62,062 bases of DNA from Candidatus Sysuiplasma acidicola (lineage in GTDB: Archaea; Thermoplasmatota; Thermoplasmata; Sysuiplasmatales; Sysuiplasmataceae), in NCBI GenBank assembly GCA_019721035.1, contig JAHEAA010000013.1, forward strand, positions 1 to 62,062. The letters are read 5' to 3'. The translations under genes and the position numbers were made by a program. The notes beneath the pieces are model-generated. The model searched no databases, was not told the origin of the DNA, and saw only the letters and a list, made by a program, of their open reading frames with translations. Below, in pieces: positions 16,958 through 26,662 of this stretch (within the stretch, counting starts at the first letter, position 1; each line of letters begins with the position of its first letter).

Positions 16958-18576
16958 TGAAATATATTTTTGTCACGGGTGGTGTGATTTCCGGACTAGG
17001 AAAAGGGACCACTGCGGCATCTCTTGGACGATTGCTGGTATCGCGAGGTTACCGCGTAACTGCGATTAAAATAGACCCATATCTCAACACCGATGCTGGA
17101 ACGATGAACCCGTTCGAGCACGGTGAGGTATTTGTGCTGGACGACGGAGGGGAAGTAGATCTGGATCTTGGGACATATGAGAGATTCCTGGACACAAACC
17201 TTTCGAGCGATCATAACATAACGACAGGAAAGATATACCTCAGGGTCATCAGCAAGGAAAGAAAAGGCGCGTATCTTGGCAAGACCGTCCAGATTATACC
17301 GCACGTGACCAACGAGATAAAAAGAGAGATTGCAAGAGTTGCCGAGGCATCCGGAGCAGATATCGCGATTGTGGAACTTGGCGGGACCGTGGGTGATATT
17401 GAATCCATGCCGTTTCTTGAAGCTGTGAGGCAGATGAGAATGGACCTTAGTCCCGCAGAACAAGGTCATGCATGCATCTTCATTCATACTACACTCATAC
17501 CGGAGGTCGGTGCGGTCGGAGAACAGAAGACAAAGCCGACGCAACATTCAGTTAAAGAGTTGAGAGCCATAGGCATCGACCCGGACATCATAGTTGCGAG
17601 GGCCGAAAGGGATATAGAATCAGATATAAAGGAAAAAATTTCACTCTTCTGTAACGTACCGGTCGAAGCGGTGATAAGCGCACCCAACATAGAATCAATC
17701 TACGGTATTCCAATGATGCTTGACGAGCAGAGGGTTGCAGATTACGTCCTGAACAAGGTTTCACTTGAACCAGGGAAACAGGATCTCAGGGAATGGAAAG
17801 ACTTCTACCAGCGACTCATGCATCCAAAATACAGTGTGGACGTCGCAATAGTCGGCAAGTATACAGAACTCGCAGATGCTTACATAAGCCACATCGAGGC
17901 GTTCAGACATTCGACAGCCGAGACCGGGTGTAAGGTGAACGCAAAATTCATCGAGGCGGAAGAGATTGAGAAACACGGGGCCGAGAGCATACTTGCAGGG
18001 ACAGATGCGATACTCGTTCCCGGAGGCTTCGGTCACAGGGGAATAGAGGGAAAGATAACTGCCGCAGGATTCGCTCGGGAGAGCAACAAACCGTATCTGG
18101 GTGTGTGCCTCGGCTTTCAGTGTGCTGTCATTGATTTTGCGAGAAATGTTCTCAGCCTCAATAATGCTAACAGCTCCGAATTCGATCCTAACACACCTTA
18201 CCCTGTCATTGACTTGCTGCCGGAGCAGCGAGCAGTCTCTGAAAAAGGCGGAACAATGCGTCTCGGAGCACACAAAATAATAATCGAGAAGGGGAGCGTC
18301 GCCCACAGACTCTACGGCACGGACGAGATATTCGAAAGACACAGACATCGCTATGAAGTGAATCCGGAGATGAAATCTGACTTCGTTTCGAAAGGGCTGA
18401 TTTTCACGGGCAAATCTGAAGACGGACGAAGGATGGAGATTGCCGAACTGAAGGGCGCTGACTATTTCATCGGTTCGCAGTTTCATCCGGAGCTCAAGTC
18501 GCGGCCGACGAGGCCTTCTCCGCTTCACCTCGGACTTGTGAGAGCGGCAATGAAACAAAAATACAGAATAGCATGA
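16957..18576 (+). CDS. pyrG: CTP synthase
   Basis: Glutamine-dependent conversion of UTP to CTP (539 aa, the usual length). The N-terminal synthetase domain begins with [19 protein letters not shown] (P-loop) and contains the LDLGTYERF and [12 protein letters not shown] motifs. The C-terminal class I glutamine amidotransferase domain has the nucleophile motif GVCLGFQ, and its His/Glu pair is in FHPE. All catalytic residues appear intact. Confidence 0.97.
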   Translation: MKYIFVTGGVISGLGKGTTAASLGRLLVSRGYRVTAIKIDPYLNTDAGTMNPFEHGEVFVLDDGGEVDLDLGTYERFLDTNLSSDHNITTGKIYLRVISKERKGAYLGKTVQIIPHVTNEIKREIARVAEASGADIAIVELGGTVGDIESMPFLEAVRQMRMDLSPAEQGHACIFIHTTLIPEVGAVGEQKTKPTQHSVKELRAIGIDPDIIVARAERDIESDIKEKISLFCNVPVEAVISAPNIESIYGIPMMLDEQRVADYVLNKVSLEPGKQDLREWKDFYQRLMHPKYSVDVAIVGKYTELADAYISHIEAFRHSTAETGCKVNAKFIEAEEIEKHGAESILAGTDAILVPGGFGHRGIEGKITAAGFARESNKPYLGVCLGFQCAVIDFARNVLSLNNANSSEFDPNTPYPVIDLLPEQRAVSEKGGTMRLGAHKIIIEKGSVAHRLYGTDEIFERHRHRYEVNPEMKSDFVSKGLIFTGKSEDGRRMEIAELKGADYFIGSQFHPELKSRPTRPSPLHLGLVRAAMKQKYRIA

Positions 18577-18650
18577 CTGCGGCTGAGGCGGATTCCATCC
18601 ACGATCGCTTTATATGGAAGCTAAGCTAACCAAATGACGGTAAGATTATA

Positions 18651-19280
18651 ATGTCCGGAACCACAGAGGCACTGAATTACAAGGACCTTCTGAAGAGGGC
18701 CAAATCCGAAATACCCGCAACCGCTTCCAGCGGTGAACGGTTTCAGATACCAGAACCAGATCTCATTGCGGAGGGAAAGAGTTCCGTACTCAGGAACTTT
18801 CTAGACATAAGCGAGCGTCTGAGAAGAGATCCGCAGCACCTGCTACAGTATCTGTTGCGTGAGTTGGGAACACCCGGCACAATCGAGGGACGTAGAGTGG
18901 TGTTCAAGTCGAAACTTAACCCGATGCAGATGACAGAAAGATTGAAAGAGTACTCGGACACGTATGTCATCTGCTCCGAGTGCGGCAGACCCGACACTAG
19001 AATGACCAAGGAGGGTAGGATACTGGTACTTGAGTGCGAGGCATGCGGAGCAAAGCGACCGGTCCACGTGAAGAAGACCGTGAAGCCTGAGGAGGTTACT
19101 GGGCTGAAAGAGGGTGTTGTACTCGAAGTAACCATACAGGACATGGGATCGCGAGGCGACGGTGTCGCCAGAATCGACAGATACATCATTTATGTTCCTG
19201 GCGCACAGAAAGGTGCCACAGTCAAGGTAAGAATAGGAAAGATGAGCGGGACGATAGCTTTTGCAAACATAGTTCCATGA
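18651..19280 (+). CDS. translation initiation factor aIF2 beta fused to TRAM domain
   Basis: Beta subunit of the heterotrimeric aIF2 that brings initiator tRNA to the ribosome (209 aa). The alpha/beta core occupies residues 40-100 and the C4 zinc finger uses C108, C111, C129 and C132. Residues 150-209 form an appended TRAM domain, a small RNA-binding beta barrel (GSRGDGVARIDRYIIYVPGA). aIF2-beta is normally about 140 aa; the TRAM fusion is known in some euryarchaea, including Thermoplasmata, and supports the taxonomic call. TATA-like TTTATATG near 18610 lies upstream. Confidence 0.93.
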   Translation: MSGTTEALNYKDLLKRAKSEIPATASSGERFQIPEPDLIAEGKSSVLRNFLDISERLRRDPQHLLQYLLRELGTPGTIEGRRVVFKSKLNPMQMTERLKEYSDTYVICSECGRPDTRMTKEGRILVLECEACGAKRPVHVKKTVKPEEVTGLKEGVVLEVTIQDMGSRGDGVARIDRYIIYVPGAQKGATVKVRIGKMSGTIAFANIVP

Positions 19281-19296
19281 ACGGAGGCACATCACA

Positions 19297-20256
19297 TTGC
19301 AGGGTGAAGGAAAAAAATTTTCGTTCTATATTCCCGCTTCTGCGACAGCCCTGCTGTTTCTGGGCGTGCAGTTAGTCGCGCTTGCACTGGTGCCGCAGTA
19401 CAAAGTCTTCGGATATCAGGCATTCGGAAAACAGGGACAGACGAATCCGCTGATTCCGCTCATCTATGTGGGCGTGCTTATAGTATTCACTGGCCTCATG
19501 CTTTACATTTTCAAAATGAAGAAGGGAAACTGGCTCAGAGTGATTTTCATTTCGGTTGTTTCGCTCTCCGCAGTATATGTCCTCCTTCCTATATTCTTCC
19601 TGCTGATGCCGACGCAGCCTGAACTGGATCTATATCTGTCGCTGGCAGTGATGATTGGCATTGGCGTCGCACTGTGGCGTTACCCGGAGTGGTATGTCGT
19701 CGACACGTGGGGCTTCATCATGGCCAGCGGCATCACTGCAATATTCGGCATCTCACTTGGCATACTGCCTGCATTCGTCCTCCTTGCGGCGATGGCTGCA
19801 TACGATTTCATAGCAGTATATAGAACCAAACACATGCTTGACGTTGCCGAGGGGGCGCTGGACCTTAACCTTCCGATCGTACTGATGGTACCTAGGAAGA
19901 GCGGTTTCAGCAATTTCAGGAAGGCAGGCAGTGCAGACATACATTCCGAGGGACCTGTTGAACGCGACGCCCTGTATGTGGGTCTCGGCGACATGATCAT
20001 TCCGGGAGTGCTTACTATAAGCGCATTTTCCAATCTGCCGACATCACTGTTCCATGGCATACCCGGAAACATGGCAGTGGCGGCAGGGTGCATAACAGGG
20101 GCAATGATTGGCTTCATCATCCTTATGAGACTGACCTCAAAGGGAAAAGCCCAGGCAGGACTCCCGCTGCTCAATTCTGGCACAATCATTGGATTCCTGC
20201 TCACTTACATGCTTGTCTTCCACAATCTCGGATTTGGTTTCGCATTCTCGCTGTGA
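19297..20256 (+). CDS. presenilin-like intramembrane aspartyl protease (A22 family)
   Basis: Polytopic membrane protein (319 aa, about nine helices). Catalytic aspartates are D170 in the AAYDF motif and D232 in the GLGD motif. The third signature, PAL in eukaryotes, reads GLP at 288-290 (QAGLPLLNSG), the variant common in archaeal homologues. It would cleave substrate helices within the membrane. The start is the TTG at 19297 with GGAGG about 10 nt upstream. It lies between aIF2-beta and S8e, a housekeeping setting. Confidence 0.88.
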   Translation: MQGEGKKFSFYIPASATALLFLGVQLVALALVPQYKVFGYQAFGKQGQTNPLIPLIYVGVLIVFTGLMLYIFKMKKGNWLRVIFISVVSLSAVYVLLPIFFLLMPTQPELDLYLSLAVMIGIGVALWRYPEWYVVDTWGFIMASGITAIFGISLGILPAFVLLAAMAAYDFIAVYRTKHMLDVAEGALDLNLPIVLMVPRKSGFSNFRKAGSADIHSEGPVERDALYVGLGDMIIPGVLTISAFSNLPTSLFHGIPGNMAVAAGCITGAMIGFIILMRLTSKGKAQAGLPLLNSGTIIGFLLTYMLVFHNLGFGFAFSL

Positions 20257-20295
20257 TTGAACACGTCGAATGCTCTCATGAACGGATGTCGGCAA

Positions 20296-20331
20296 AGTTT
20301 TTATACGACGTTACATAAACCCACAGATGCA
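20296..20331 (+). promoter_or_regulatory. TATA promoter of rps8e
   Basis: AGTTTTTATAC with core TTTTATAC at 20298-20305 stands 26-33 nt before ATG 20331, so a leaderless mRNA is likely. Confidence 0.6.
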
Positions 20332-20723
20332 TGGCAGTCTGGAACGGCAGGGCAAGAAGAAAGTCGACGGGCGGTCGATATGTCCAGAGCAGAAAGAAGA
20401 GAAGATTTGAAGTCGGCAGGGAAAAACAGTTCACATTCCTCGGTCAGCACAGCGTAAAGCTATATAGGACGAAGGGCGGAAATTCCAAGTCCAGAGTCCT
20501 TTCAGACGATGTTGCGAACGTAACCGATGCCGCCACAGGCACTACCAAGAGATCCAAGATTATCACGGTGAAACAGAATTCTGCCAACCCCAACTTTACG
20601 CAGAGAAACATAATCAACAAGGGCGCGGTTATTCAGACAGAGCTGGGCTTGGCGACTGTAACATCGAGACCTGGACAGGACGGAGTAATCAACGCCATAC
20701 TGATGCCACCTGAGCAGAAATAA
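20331..20723 (+). CDS. rps8e: ribosomal protein S8e
   Basis: Small-subunit protein shared by archaea and eukaryotes (130 aa). The basic N-terminus with GRARRKSTGGRY and the KLYRTKGGNSKSRVLSDD core are characteristic, as is the C-terminal NKGAVIQTELGLATVTSRPGQ. Length is typical of archaeal S8e. It is convergent with the TldE/TldD pair. Confidence 0.97.
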   Translation: MAVWNGRARRKSTGGRYVQSRKKRRFEVGREKQFTFLGQHSVKLYRTKGGNSKSRVLSDDVANVTDAATGTTKRSKIITVKQNSANPNFTQRNIINKGAVIQTELGLATVTSRPGQDGVINAILMPPEQK

Positions 20724-20747
20724 ATCCTCTGCGCTGATGTGCATACA

Positions 20748-22085
20748 TCAAAGATCGGATGATCTTGTTACATTGAGTTTCTTCACAGTTATGTAAGGCA
20801 CTGTGCTCGGAGTGAAAGACTCACCCCACCAGCTCAGATGTTCCCGCTCCCTGGAAGCAGCGCTCACTCTCTTCATGAGACCAATCAAATTTTCCGTTAT
20901 GCGTATTCCCTTCACCGAGCCGACGATTTCTCCGTTCTTTACACGAAGTATTGCGTCCCTAGGTATCGTCGAGAAATCGCCTCTCGCATAACTTTTGTAT
21001 CGTGTGTACCAGACATTGTTGATATACAACCCGTCTTTCAGTTCACGAATCATCTCTTCCCGTGTCCTGTCTCCGCCGTCAAAAGAAAGCATGAATGCTT
21101 CTGGTTCAATGAGCCCTGCGTTTGCCGTGTTCCTTACTCCGAACTTCTTTGAAGTGGAAGTATTGTGCAGATACGACTTCAATACTCCCCGGGAAATGAT
21201 CTTCGTCTTTCTTGTTTCAACACCCTCATCATCAAAGCGCCTGAAGCCGTAGAGCTTTCTTTCCGCATCGTCTTCAATGGTAACTGACTCCGAAGCGATG
21301 TGTCTTCCAATTTTTCCCCCAAGACAGGAAAAGCCGGAGACTACCTGATACGCCGATGCCATCATGCCAACATGGGATGTGAGCGTGGCCACGACCATCG
21401 GATCCAGAATGGTGTCGTACTTCCCCTCCTCGCAACTGCCTGGTTTGCCCGCGCTCGATGCAATCATGGCGGCTTTCTCCGCCGCCCTCTCAGGATGGAA
21501 ACCGCGGCTTCTCAGTGACGAAATCACTGAATGGCCGCTCGCCTCTTCTCCCGCGAAACACCTTATCGAGAGATAGTAGGAACCGGCGCGCTCTTTCCTG
21601 TTTATTCCCGAGGAAGACGCGACGCATCTCGTATAAAAACTGCCATAAAGCGAGCCGGAGCAGCTGCTGGAGCCGTCCCTGACGGCCGCATTGATCGCAT
21701 CATGTGCAAAGCCGGAAAGCGTCGCATCGGACACCGGTGACTCCGACGATGCGTAATTTCGTGCCTTCGTCGATTTCGCTATGCCGAAATAATCGCTGCT
21801 CGGCTCAGAGTTGCCCGCAGTTTCAATTGCCCGTCTCACTGCCTCCCTGTAATCGTCATTTCCCTTTATCGTCGTGGCAACGACCCTTTTCTGCCTGGCC
21901 AGGAACAGATGAAAGGAGGTGTCATTCCAGTTGTTGAAAATGTCAATTCTGTTCTCGCTGAATCTGATTTGTCTTGTATCGGAGTTGATGCCGCTCACTA
22001 TGGCATCGTCTGCCCCTGCCCTGACAGCCTCTGAAACTATTCTCTCTGAAATGTCTGCGAGATTGTCTGCATTCAAACTCATCAC
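20748..22085 (-). CDS. TldE/PmbA-like metalloprotease partner subunit
   Basis: PmbA/TldE-family protein (445 aa), the partner of the adjacent TldD. In the bacterial TldD/TldE heterodimer, TldE lacks the zinc-binding HExxxH and supports substrate binding; no HExxxH is seen here either. The family fold is visible in RFSENRIDIFNNWNDTSF and the C-terminal GDFSTIPRDAILRVKNGEIVGSVKGIRI. The start lies immediately after the tldD stop, so the pair is translationally coupled. The substrate in archaea is unknown. Confidence 0.88.
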   Translation of the reverse strand: MMSLNADNLADISERIVSEAVRAGADDAIVSGINSDTRQIRFSENRIDIFNNWNDTSFHLFLARQKRVVATTIKGNDDYREAVRRAIETAGNSEPSSDYFGIAKSTKARNYASSESPVSDATLSGFAHDAINAAVRDGSSSCSGSLYGSFYTRCVASSSGINRKERAGSYYLSIRCFAGEEASGHSVISSLRSRGFHPERAAEKAAMIASSAGKPGSCEEGKYDTILDPMVVATLTSHVGMMASAYQVVSGFSCLGGKIGRHIASESVTIEDDAERKLYGFRRFDDEGVETRKTKIISRGVLKSYLHNTSTSKKFGVRNTANAGLIEPEAFMLSFDGGDRTREEMIRELKDGLYINNVWYTRYKSYARGDFSTIPRDAILRVKNGEIVGSVKGIRITENLIGLMKRVSAASREREHLSWWGESFTPSTVPYITVKKLNVTRSSDL

Positions 22086-22086
22086 C

Positions 22087-23505
22087 TCACTTTATTACAA
22101 TGTCTCTGGCCCTGATCGTCGGTCCGCCCATGTCCACAGCCATACCCTGCATCGGATCCCCCTTTCCGCACGATCCGCCGAAGAATTTGACGTTTTTGCC
22201 GACTGCATCCACAGAACCCCACAATCCCTTTGTCGTGATTTCCAGCACAGGAGCCCTGATCGGTATTGTTATTTCGCCGTTCTCGATCATGTATGCTTCC
22301 CTGCCCACATACTTCTGGTTGAATCGCCTGTCGTCGATATTCCATTCTGTGAAACTCTTGAGGAAGATGCCGCGCTTCACGTCTGCAATCATCTCATCCT
22401 CTTCCCAGTCACCCGGAAGGAGGTAGGTATTGGCCATTCTCACAAGTGGTTCCATTTCGAATGAAGAGGATCTGCCTGCACCGTTGCTTCCCTTGCCTGT
22501 CTTGCCGCCGCTCTCTCTGTTCTGAAGGAATTCGTTGATCCTTCCCTTGGAATAAAGGGTCCTCCTCCTTGCTTCGATGCCTTCGTCATCAAATGCATAA
22601 TAGCCGTAGCTGTTTGGAATCGTCGGATCGTCGACGATGGTCACAAGCTCTGATCCTATCTTCTCCCCGATGGAATCCAGTGAAACGAAGGATTTTCCGG
22701 CCTGCGATGCCTCTCTGCCCATGATTCTGTCAGCCTCCATCGGATGTCCGCAGCTCTCATGACATGCTATGCCGGTGACCTCCTGCCCGCAAATCACGTC
22801 CAGTTTTTCCCTCTTTGCTGTCTTTCCCCGCTCGAGCAGCCGCTGAATCCCTTTCACGTCATCCGTGGATGATGCGTTGATGTCCCAGTGCTCGAGTGCC
22901 TCATATCCACCCGTATATCCGTAATCCCTGTGCACCTGTTCAGAATCGCCGCCATTCACGAGTGTCAGTAAATAAGTGAGCACTATCTTTGGATCCACAC
23001 CCACGACCTTCGTACCCTCGGAGTCGACGTAGAATTTTGTTTCCATCCTTTCTGACAGATAAATCTGCCTGAATGACTTCAGTGTCGTTGAGGAAGCGAT
23101 GCTTTTGTCAAGTTCGACAATCCTGCCCACCTTCTGTTTATCATCAAGACTGTCAAAAGGTATCTTCTGCGCCACGCTCCATGCAGCGGTCCTGCTGCTT
23201 CCGCTCTTCAAATCAGGCGCCCTGCTCCTGCAGGCTCGCGCCATTGACCTCGCTCTTCCAACCGCGGCCCTGACTCCTGCGACCGAGAGTTTGTTGGTGG
23301 CGGAAAAACCTATCCCTCCGGGCATTGCTATTCTGACAGCTATACCGTAGTCTGTGTCAGGCGAGATTACAGAAAGAGAGCCGTTTCTGAAGAGCATTGT
23401 AAAAGTTCTGCTGTTTCTGTATGTTACCGAAGCATATTCTGTGCCGTTCTGCAGCGCAATGTCGAGGCATTTTTCAGCAAGTTCAAATCCGGCCTGATCC
23501 TCCAT
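22087..23505 (-). CDS. tldD: TldD-like metalloprotease
   Basis: Catalytic subunit of the TldD/TldE protease (472 aa). H249, E250 and H254 form the HExxxH zinc site (CHESCGHPMEADR), and the C-terminal beta-barrel part ends with EITIPIRAPVLEITTKG. The bacterial complex degrades unfolded peptides and trims microcin/CcdA-type substrates; the archaeal role is unproven. TATA-like ATTATATG at about 23550-23560 lies upstream. It is first gene of the pair. Confidence 0.92.
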   Translation of the reverse strand: MEDQAGFELAEKCLDIALQNGTEYASVTYRNSRTFTMLFRNGSLSVISPDTDYGIAVRIAMPGGIGFSATNKLSVAGVRAAVGRARSMARACRSRAPDLKSGSSRTAAWSVAQKIPFDSLDDKQKVGRIVELDKSIASSTTLKSFRQIYLSERMETKFYVDSEGTKVVGVDPKIVLTYLLTLVNGGDSEQVHRDYGYTGGYEALEHWDINASSTDDVKGIQRLLERGKTAKREKLDVICGQEVTGIACHESCGHPMEADRIMGREASQAGKSFVSLDSIGEKIGSELVTIVDDPTIPNSYGYYAFDDEGIEARRRTLYSKGRINEFLQNRESGGKTGKGSNGAGRSSSFEMEPLVRMANTYLLPGDWEEDEMIADVKRGIFLKSFTEWNIDDRRFNQKYVGREAYMIENGEITIPIRAPVLEITTKGLWGSVDAVGKNVKFFGGSCGKGDPMQGMAVDMGGPTIRARDIVIK

Positions 23506-23603
23506 CAGCTACAACTCCGAAATATTATGAGAGGCAAATACGACAGTGGCTCATATAATCTTTGAAAAATACGTCCTGAGCACCAATATCGGCGGCATTT
23601 CCG

Positions 23604-24104
23604 TTATTGTGCATGACTGCGCCTGTACTTTGAGGCAGCGGAAATTGCCAGTTCCACTGCATCCTTGGCCGATTCGGCCACTATGAACTTCCCGTCTCCG
23701 TCCTTTAATGTCGCGAGCCTGAAACTGTCCAGAGATATCACCGATTTTCCTTCAGTCAGGGCGAAAGAGGCTTCCGAGATTGTGCCGCTTGAGCCGTCGA
23801 TGGCAATGACGGCCTCGGATGCCCTCACAATGAGAAAGTTCCGTGCGTAACCTATGCCGGTTGGAAGCCGGACGGTAAGAAAAGGGTTAGCCTCGACCAG
23901 ATTCCCGCCGGGAAGGATGCCGACAGATATTCCTCCACGGCTTTTCACGCCTTTCGCCGCACTCTCCATGACACCGGTCAAACCGCCGCATATAATGATA
24001 GCGCTCCTTGCAGCGAGAAGCTTGCCGACAGTGTAAGCCAGCTTAAGATGTCTTTTGTCGGCCTGGCTGCCGCCGATTATTGCTATATTATACGGAACCT
24101 TCAT
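23604..24104 (-). CDS. LOG/TIGR00725-like nucleotide-binding protein
   Basis: Rossmann-like protein (166 aa) of the LOG / molybdenum-carrier-like superfamily. GGLTGVMESAAKG and the GT(I)SE of DGSSGTISEAS correspond to the PGGxGTxxE motif of LOG proteins, with the GG replaced by SS. LOG enzymes remove ribose phosphate from nucleotides such as cytokinin precursors, but the altered motif makes that activity uncertain. A perfect 19-bp inverted repeat directly abuts the start codon (see 24105-24123). Confidence 0.78.
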   Translation of the reverse strand: MKVPYNIAIIGGSQADKRHLKLAYTVGKLLAARSAIIICGGLTGVMESAAKGVKSRGGISVGILPGGNLVEANPFLTVRLPTGIGYARNFLIVRASEAVIAIDGSSGTISEASFALTEGKSVISLDSFRLATLKDGDGKFIVAESAKDAVELAISAASKYRRSHAQ

Positions 24105-24123
24105 ATCGTATCTCGGATACGAT
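24105..24123. repeat. perfect inverted repeat abutting a start codon
   Basis: ATCGTATC-TCG-GATACGAT: two 8-nt arms and a 3-nt centre. The last base touches the ATG of the leftward LOG-like gene. It is either an operator covering the transcript start or, if transcribed, a hairpin next to the start codon that could limit ribosome access. Confidence 0.7.
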
Positions 24124-24244
24124 TGTATGCATTACATCTATTACTTCGTTGCTCCTTCCATTGGATTTTGCAGATTAGAATGTGCACACAACCACATATT
24201 AACATGACAAGAATTATTTAATCGGGCTCAATCTATTGAGTGCA

Positions 24245-24520
24245 ATGACCAAAAATAAACGCTGGGTTGTATGGCCATCATATTTCGATGCAGGATTGAA
24301 GAGGAAACAGGGAAGAAGGGTGAACAGAAAGGACGCGGTCGAAACTCCAACCGTGCAGATGATCTCGGATGCACTAAAAGCGATAGGTGTCGAGCATGAA
24401 ATAGACGGCGACGCATGCTTTCCATCCCAGTGGTTCAGGAAGGAGGGAAGGGTTTTTGTCGACGACAAGATGAGTAAGAGAGAACTGCTGAAGGCAATCT
24501 GCAATAAAATGAAGAAGTGA
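24245..24520 (+). CDS. srp19: signal recognition particle subunit SRP19
   Basis: RNA-binding SRP protein (91 aa) that helps fold 7S RNA for SRP54 binding. The WPSYFDAGLKRKQGRRV signature and the RVFVDDKMSKRELLKAI end are typical. ATG 24245 is preferred over an in-frame TTG at 24236 because AATTATTTA at 24212-24220 lies 26-33 nt upstream, fitting a leaderless mRNA. Confidence 0.95.
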   Translation: MTKNKRWVVWPSYFDAGLKRKQGRRVNRKDAVETPTVQMISDALKAIGVEHEIDGDACFPSQWFRKEGRVFVDDKMSKRELLKAICNKMKK

Positions 24521-24560
24521 GCAACAAATGCCGGACAAATCCGCGGAGTGTGCATTTTGA

Positions 24561-26003
24561 GTGCTGGAAATGATTGATTCCAGGATATCTGACCGCAACG
24601 CGGAGGCCGCAGGAGTTCCCCTTTCCACACTCATGGAGAACGCAGGAAAGCGTATCGTGAGCACCATAGACGCCGAGTTCGGAACAATGAAGCACGTAGT
24701 GTTTGTGTGCGGACCCGGAAACAACGGCGGTGACGGATTCGTCGCCGCATTCATACTATCTCGCAGACGCGACGTGTCTGTGATATTGGTCGGTGGACCC
24801 GGCATACAGCGCAAACCGGACCTTGAGGAGAAACTCGACAGGGTTTCCGGTCTCGTGAGGGACGCATCCATCCTCGAATCACCGGAGATGAAGAAGACGC
24901 TCATTGTCGACTGCCTTCTGGGATCTGGCATAAACAGACCGCCTTCGGGTGAGTTCCTGAAAATCGTGCAGATGATCAATGAAGCAAGACGAAACGGATC
25001 TGCTGTACTCTCTGTCGATGTTCCATCGGGATTTCCCTACGACGAACGCGTATCGCCGGACGTTACAGTCACTTTCATGGACACGAAATCAGGCATGAAC
25101 GAGTCAAACAGCGGCCGCATCATCACTGTGGACATAGGCATTCCGGAAAGAGCCATGAAATATACCGGGCCGGGAGAGATGGAACTCTATCCGGTACCGA
25201 AACGTGCTTCGCATAAGGGTAACAACGGTGTTATCACCGTGGTAGGGGGAGGAGCCTTCTGCGGAGCGATTGTTTTTGCATCGATTGCAGCGTACAGAAC
25301 GGGTGCCGATCTGGTCTACACGTTCGTTCCCGGCAACTTTGTGCAGACAGTTGCTTCATTCTCACCGTCAATCATGGCCTTTCCAGCAGGAAATAGATCA
25401 CTTTCTCCGGACAGTATAGACGACATCATGAGCTGGATCGGAAAGAGCAGTGCTGTGCTTGTCGGTCCCGGAACCGATGCGTCATCCGCGGAGTTTATCA
25501 GGAAACTCATAGCTCGCATTTCATCCCCCCTTGTCATAGATGCCGGCGGCATAGAGGTTGCGGGAAGGCACGACTCCATACTTTCCGGAAAGGACGTTGT
25601 GATAACACCCCATGCACGCGAATTCACAGCACTCACGGGCGTGCGTCTTGATGATGACCTGGATTCCAGGAAGGAGACGGTGATTAAATGGGCTGCAAAA
25701 CTAGGCGCAACGATACTACTGAAGGGCGCCGTCGACATAATAAGTGACGGCAAGCGCGTCAGATTGAATGACACCGGAAACCCAGGAATGACAGTGGGAG
25801 GAACTGGAGACGTCCTTGCAGGCGTCGTTACCGCTCTGATGTCTAAAGGACTGGATGGATACAATGCGGCAAGACTCGGAGCCTATATGAACGGCTGCGC
25901 AGGTGATCTGTGCTTTGGCAGGAAGTCATTCGGCATGATCGCAAGCGATGTCATTGAAGCCATACCTGAAGTTCTAGCTTCTCAACTGGAGAACAACAGA
26001 TGA
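24561..26003 (+). CDS. nnr: bifunctional NAD(P)HX epimerase / ADP-dependent NAD(P)HX dehydratase
   Basis: Repairs hydrated NADH and NADPH (480 aa). The N-terminal YjeF_N epimerase domain (about residues 1-215) contains GPGNNGGDGFVAA. The C-terminal ribokinase-like dehydratase domain contains GNNGVITVVGGG, VVITPHAREF and the active-site motif NPGMTVGGTGDVLAG. The start is GTG 24561 or ATG 24570. The 3' end overlaps the following phosphoesterase by 4 nt (ATGA), so the two are co-translated. Confidence 0.93.
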   Translation: MLEMIDSRISDRNAEAAGVPLSTLMENAGKRIVSTIDAEFGTMKHVVFVCGPGNNGGDGFVAAFILSRRRDVSVILVGGPGIQRKPDLEEKLDRVSGLVRDASILESPEMKKTLIVDCLLGSGINRPPSGEFLKIVQMINEARRNGSAVLSVDVPSGFPYDERVSPDVTVTFMDTKSGMNESNSGRIITVDIGIPERAMKYTGPGEMELYPVPKRASHKGNNGVITVVGGGAFCGAIVFASIAAYRTGADLVYTFVPGNFVQTVASFSPSIMAFPAGNRSLSPDSIDDIMSWIGKSSAVLVGPGTDASSAEFIRKLIARISSPLVIDAGGIEVAGRHDSILSGKDVVITPHAREFTALTGVRLDDDLDSRKETVIKWAAKLGATILLKGAVDIISDGKRVRLNDTGNPGMTVGGTGDVLAGVVTALMSKGLDGYNAARLGAYMNGCAGDLCFGRKSFGMIASDVIEAIPEVLASQLENNR

Positions 26004-26662
26004 AAAAGTACGGTGTAATTTCGGATATACATTCCAATTACCCTGCACTCAGGGAAGTCATGCGCCGTCTGGATGCAGAGGGAGTAGACGACATCCTCTG
26101 CGCTGGCGACATTGTTGGCTACAATTCTATGCCGAATGAGGTGATAAAATTGCTCAGAGACAGGGGAACCACTTGCATTCTCGGAAATCATGACCGCAGC
26201 GCCGCCAGGGAAGATTACACCAGCATGAATGCACTCGCAGCTACAGCGTTAAGGTGGACTGTTTCTCAGCTCAAGCCAGAAAATATTGACTTCCTGAAGA
26301 GTCTTCATGAAAGTGCGGAACTCGGGGAAATAGCGATATTCCACGGTTCGCCATTCTGGCCGGACGATTATACATACGAAGATCTGGTCGACGAACGTCT
26401 CGCCGCATACTCCCGCAAACCCTTCACGGTGCTTGGACATACACACATACCATTCGTAAAACGAATGTCATCGGCCACTGTCCTGAATCCAGGCTCAGTC
26501 GGACAACCCAGGGACGGCGATGCGAGGGCTTCGTGCGTTGTCCTTTCGGAATCGAAGCAGAGCATAATTAGAGTGCCGTACGATGTCGAAGAGATTATTT
26601 CCAATAATATGAAGCACGGTCTGCCGGCGCCGCTGTCAGAACGGCTGAGGTGGGGTGTCTGA
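26000..26662 (+). CDS. calcineurin-like metallophosphoesterase
   Basis: Binuclear metal phosphoesterase of the YfcE/MJ0936-like family (220 aa). Metal ligands are in SDIHSN (D9, H11), GDIVGY (D37), GNHD (N63, H64) and the late GHTHIPF. Homologues hydrolyse phosphodiesters in vitro, with substrates undefined in vivo. It starts inside the nnr stop codon and its own end overlaps the next phosphoesterase start, so three genes form one coupled unit. Confidence 0.88.
   Translation: MKKYGVISDIHSNYPALREVMRRLDAEGVDDILCAGDIVGYNSMPNEVIKLLRDRGTTCILGNHDRSAAREDYTSMNALAATALRWTVSQLKPENIDFLKSLHESAELGEIAIFHGSPFWPDDYTYEDLVDERLAAYSRKPFTVLGHTHIPFVKRMSSATVLNPGSVGQPRDGDARASCVVLSESKQSIIRVPYDVEEIISNNMKHGLPAPLSERLRWGV

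Noticed and set aside
17761-18558. 265-codon antisense frame across pyrG
   Set aside because: Covers the CTP synthase amidotransferase domain on the opposite strand and shows no domain of its own.
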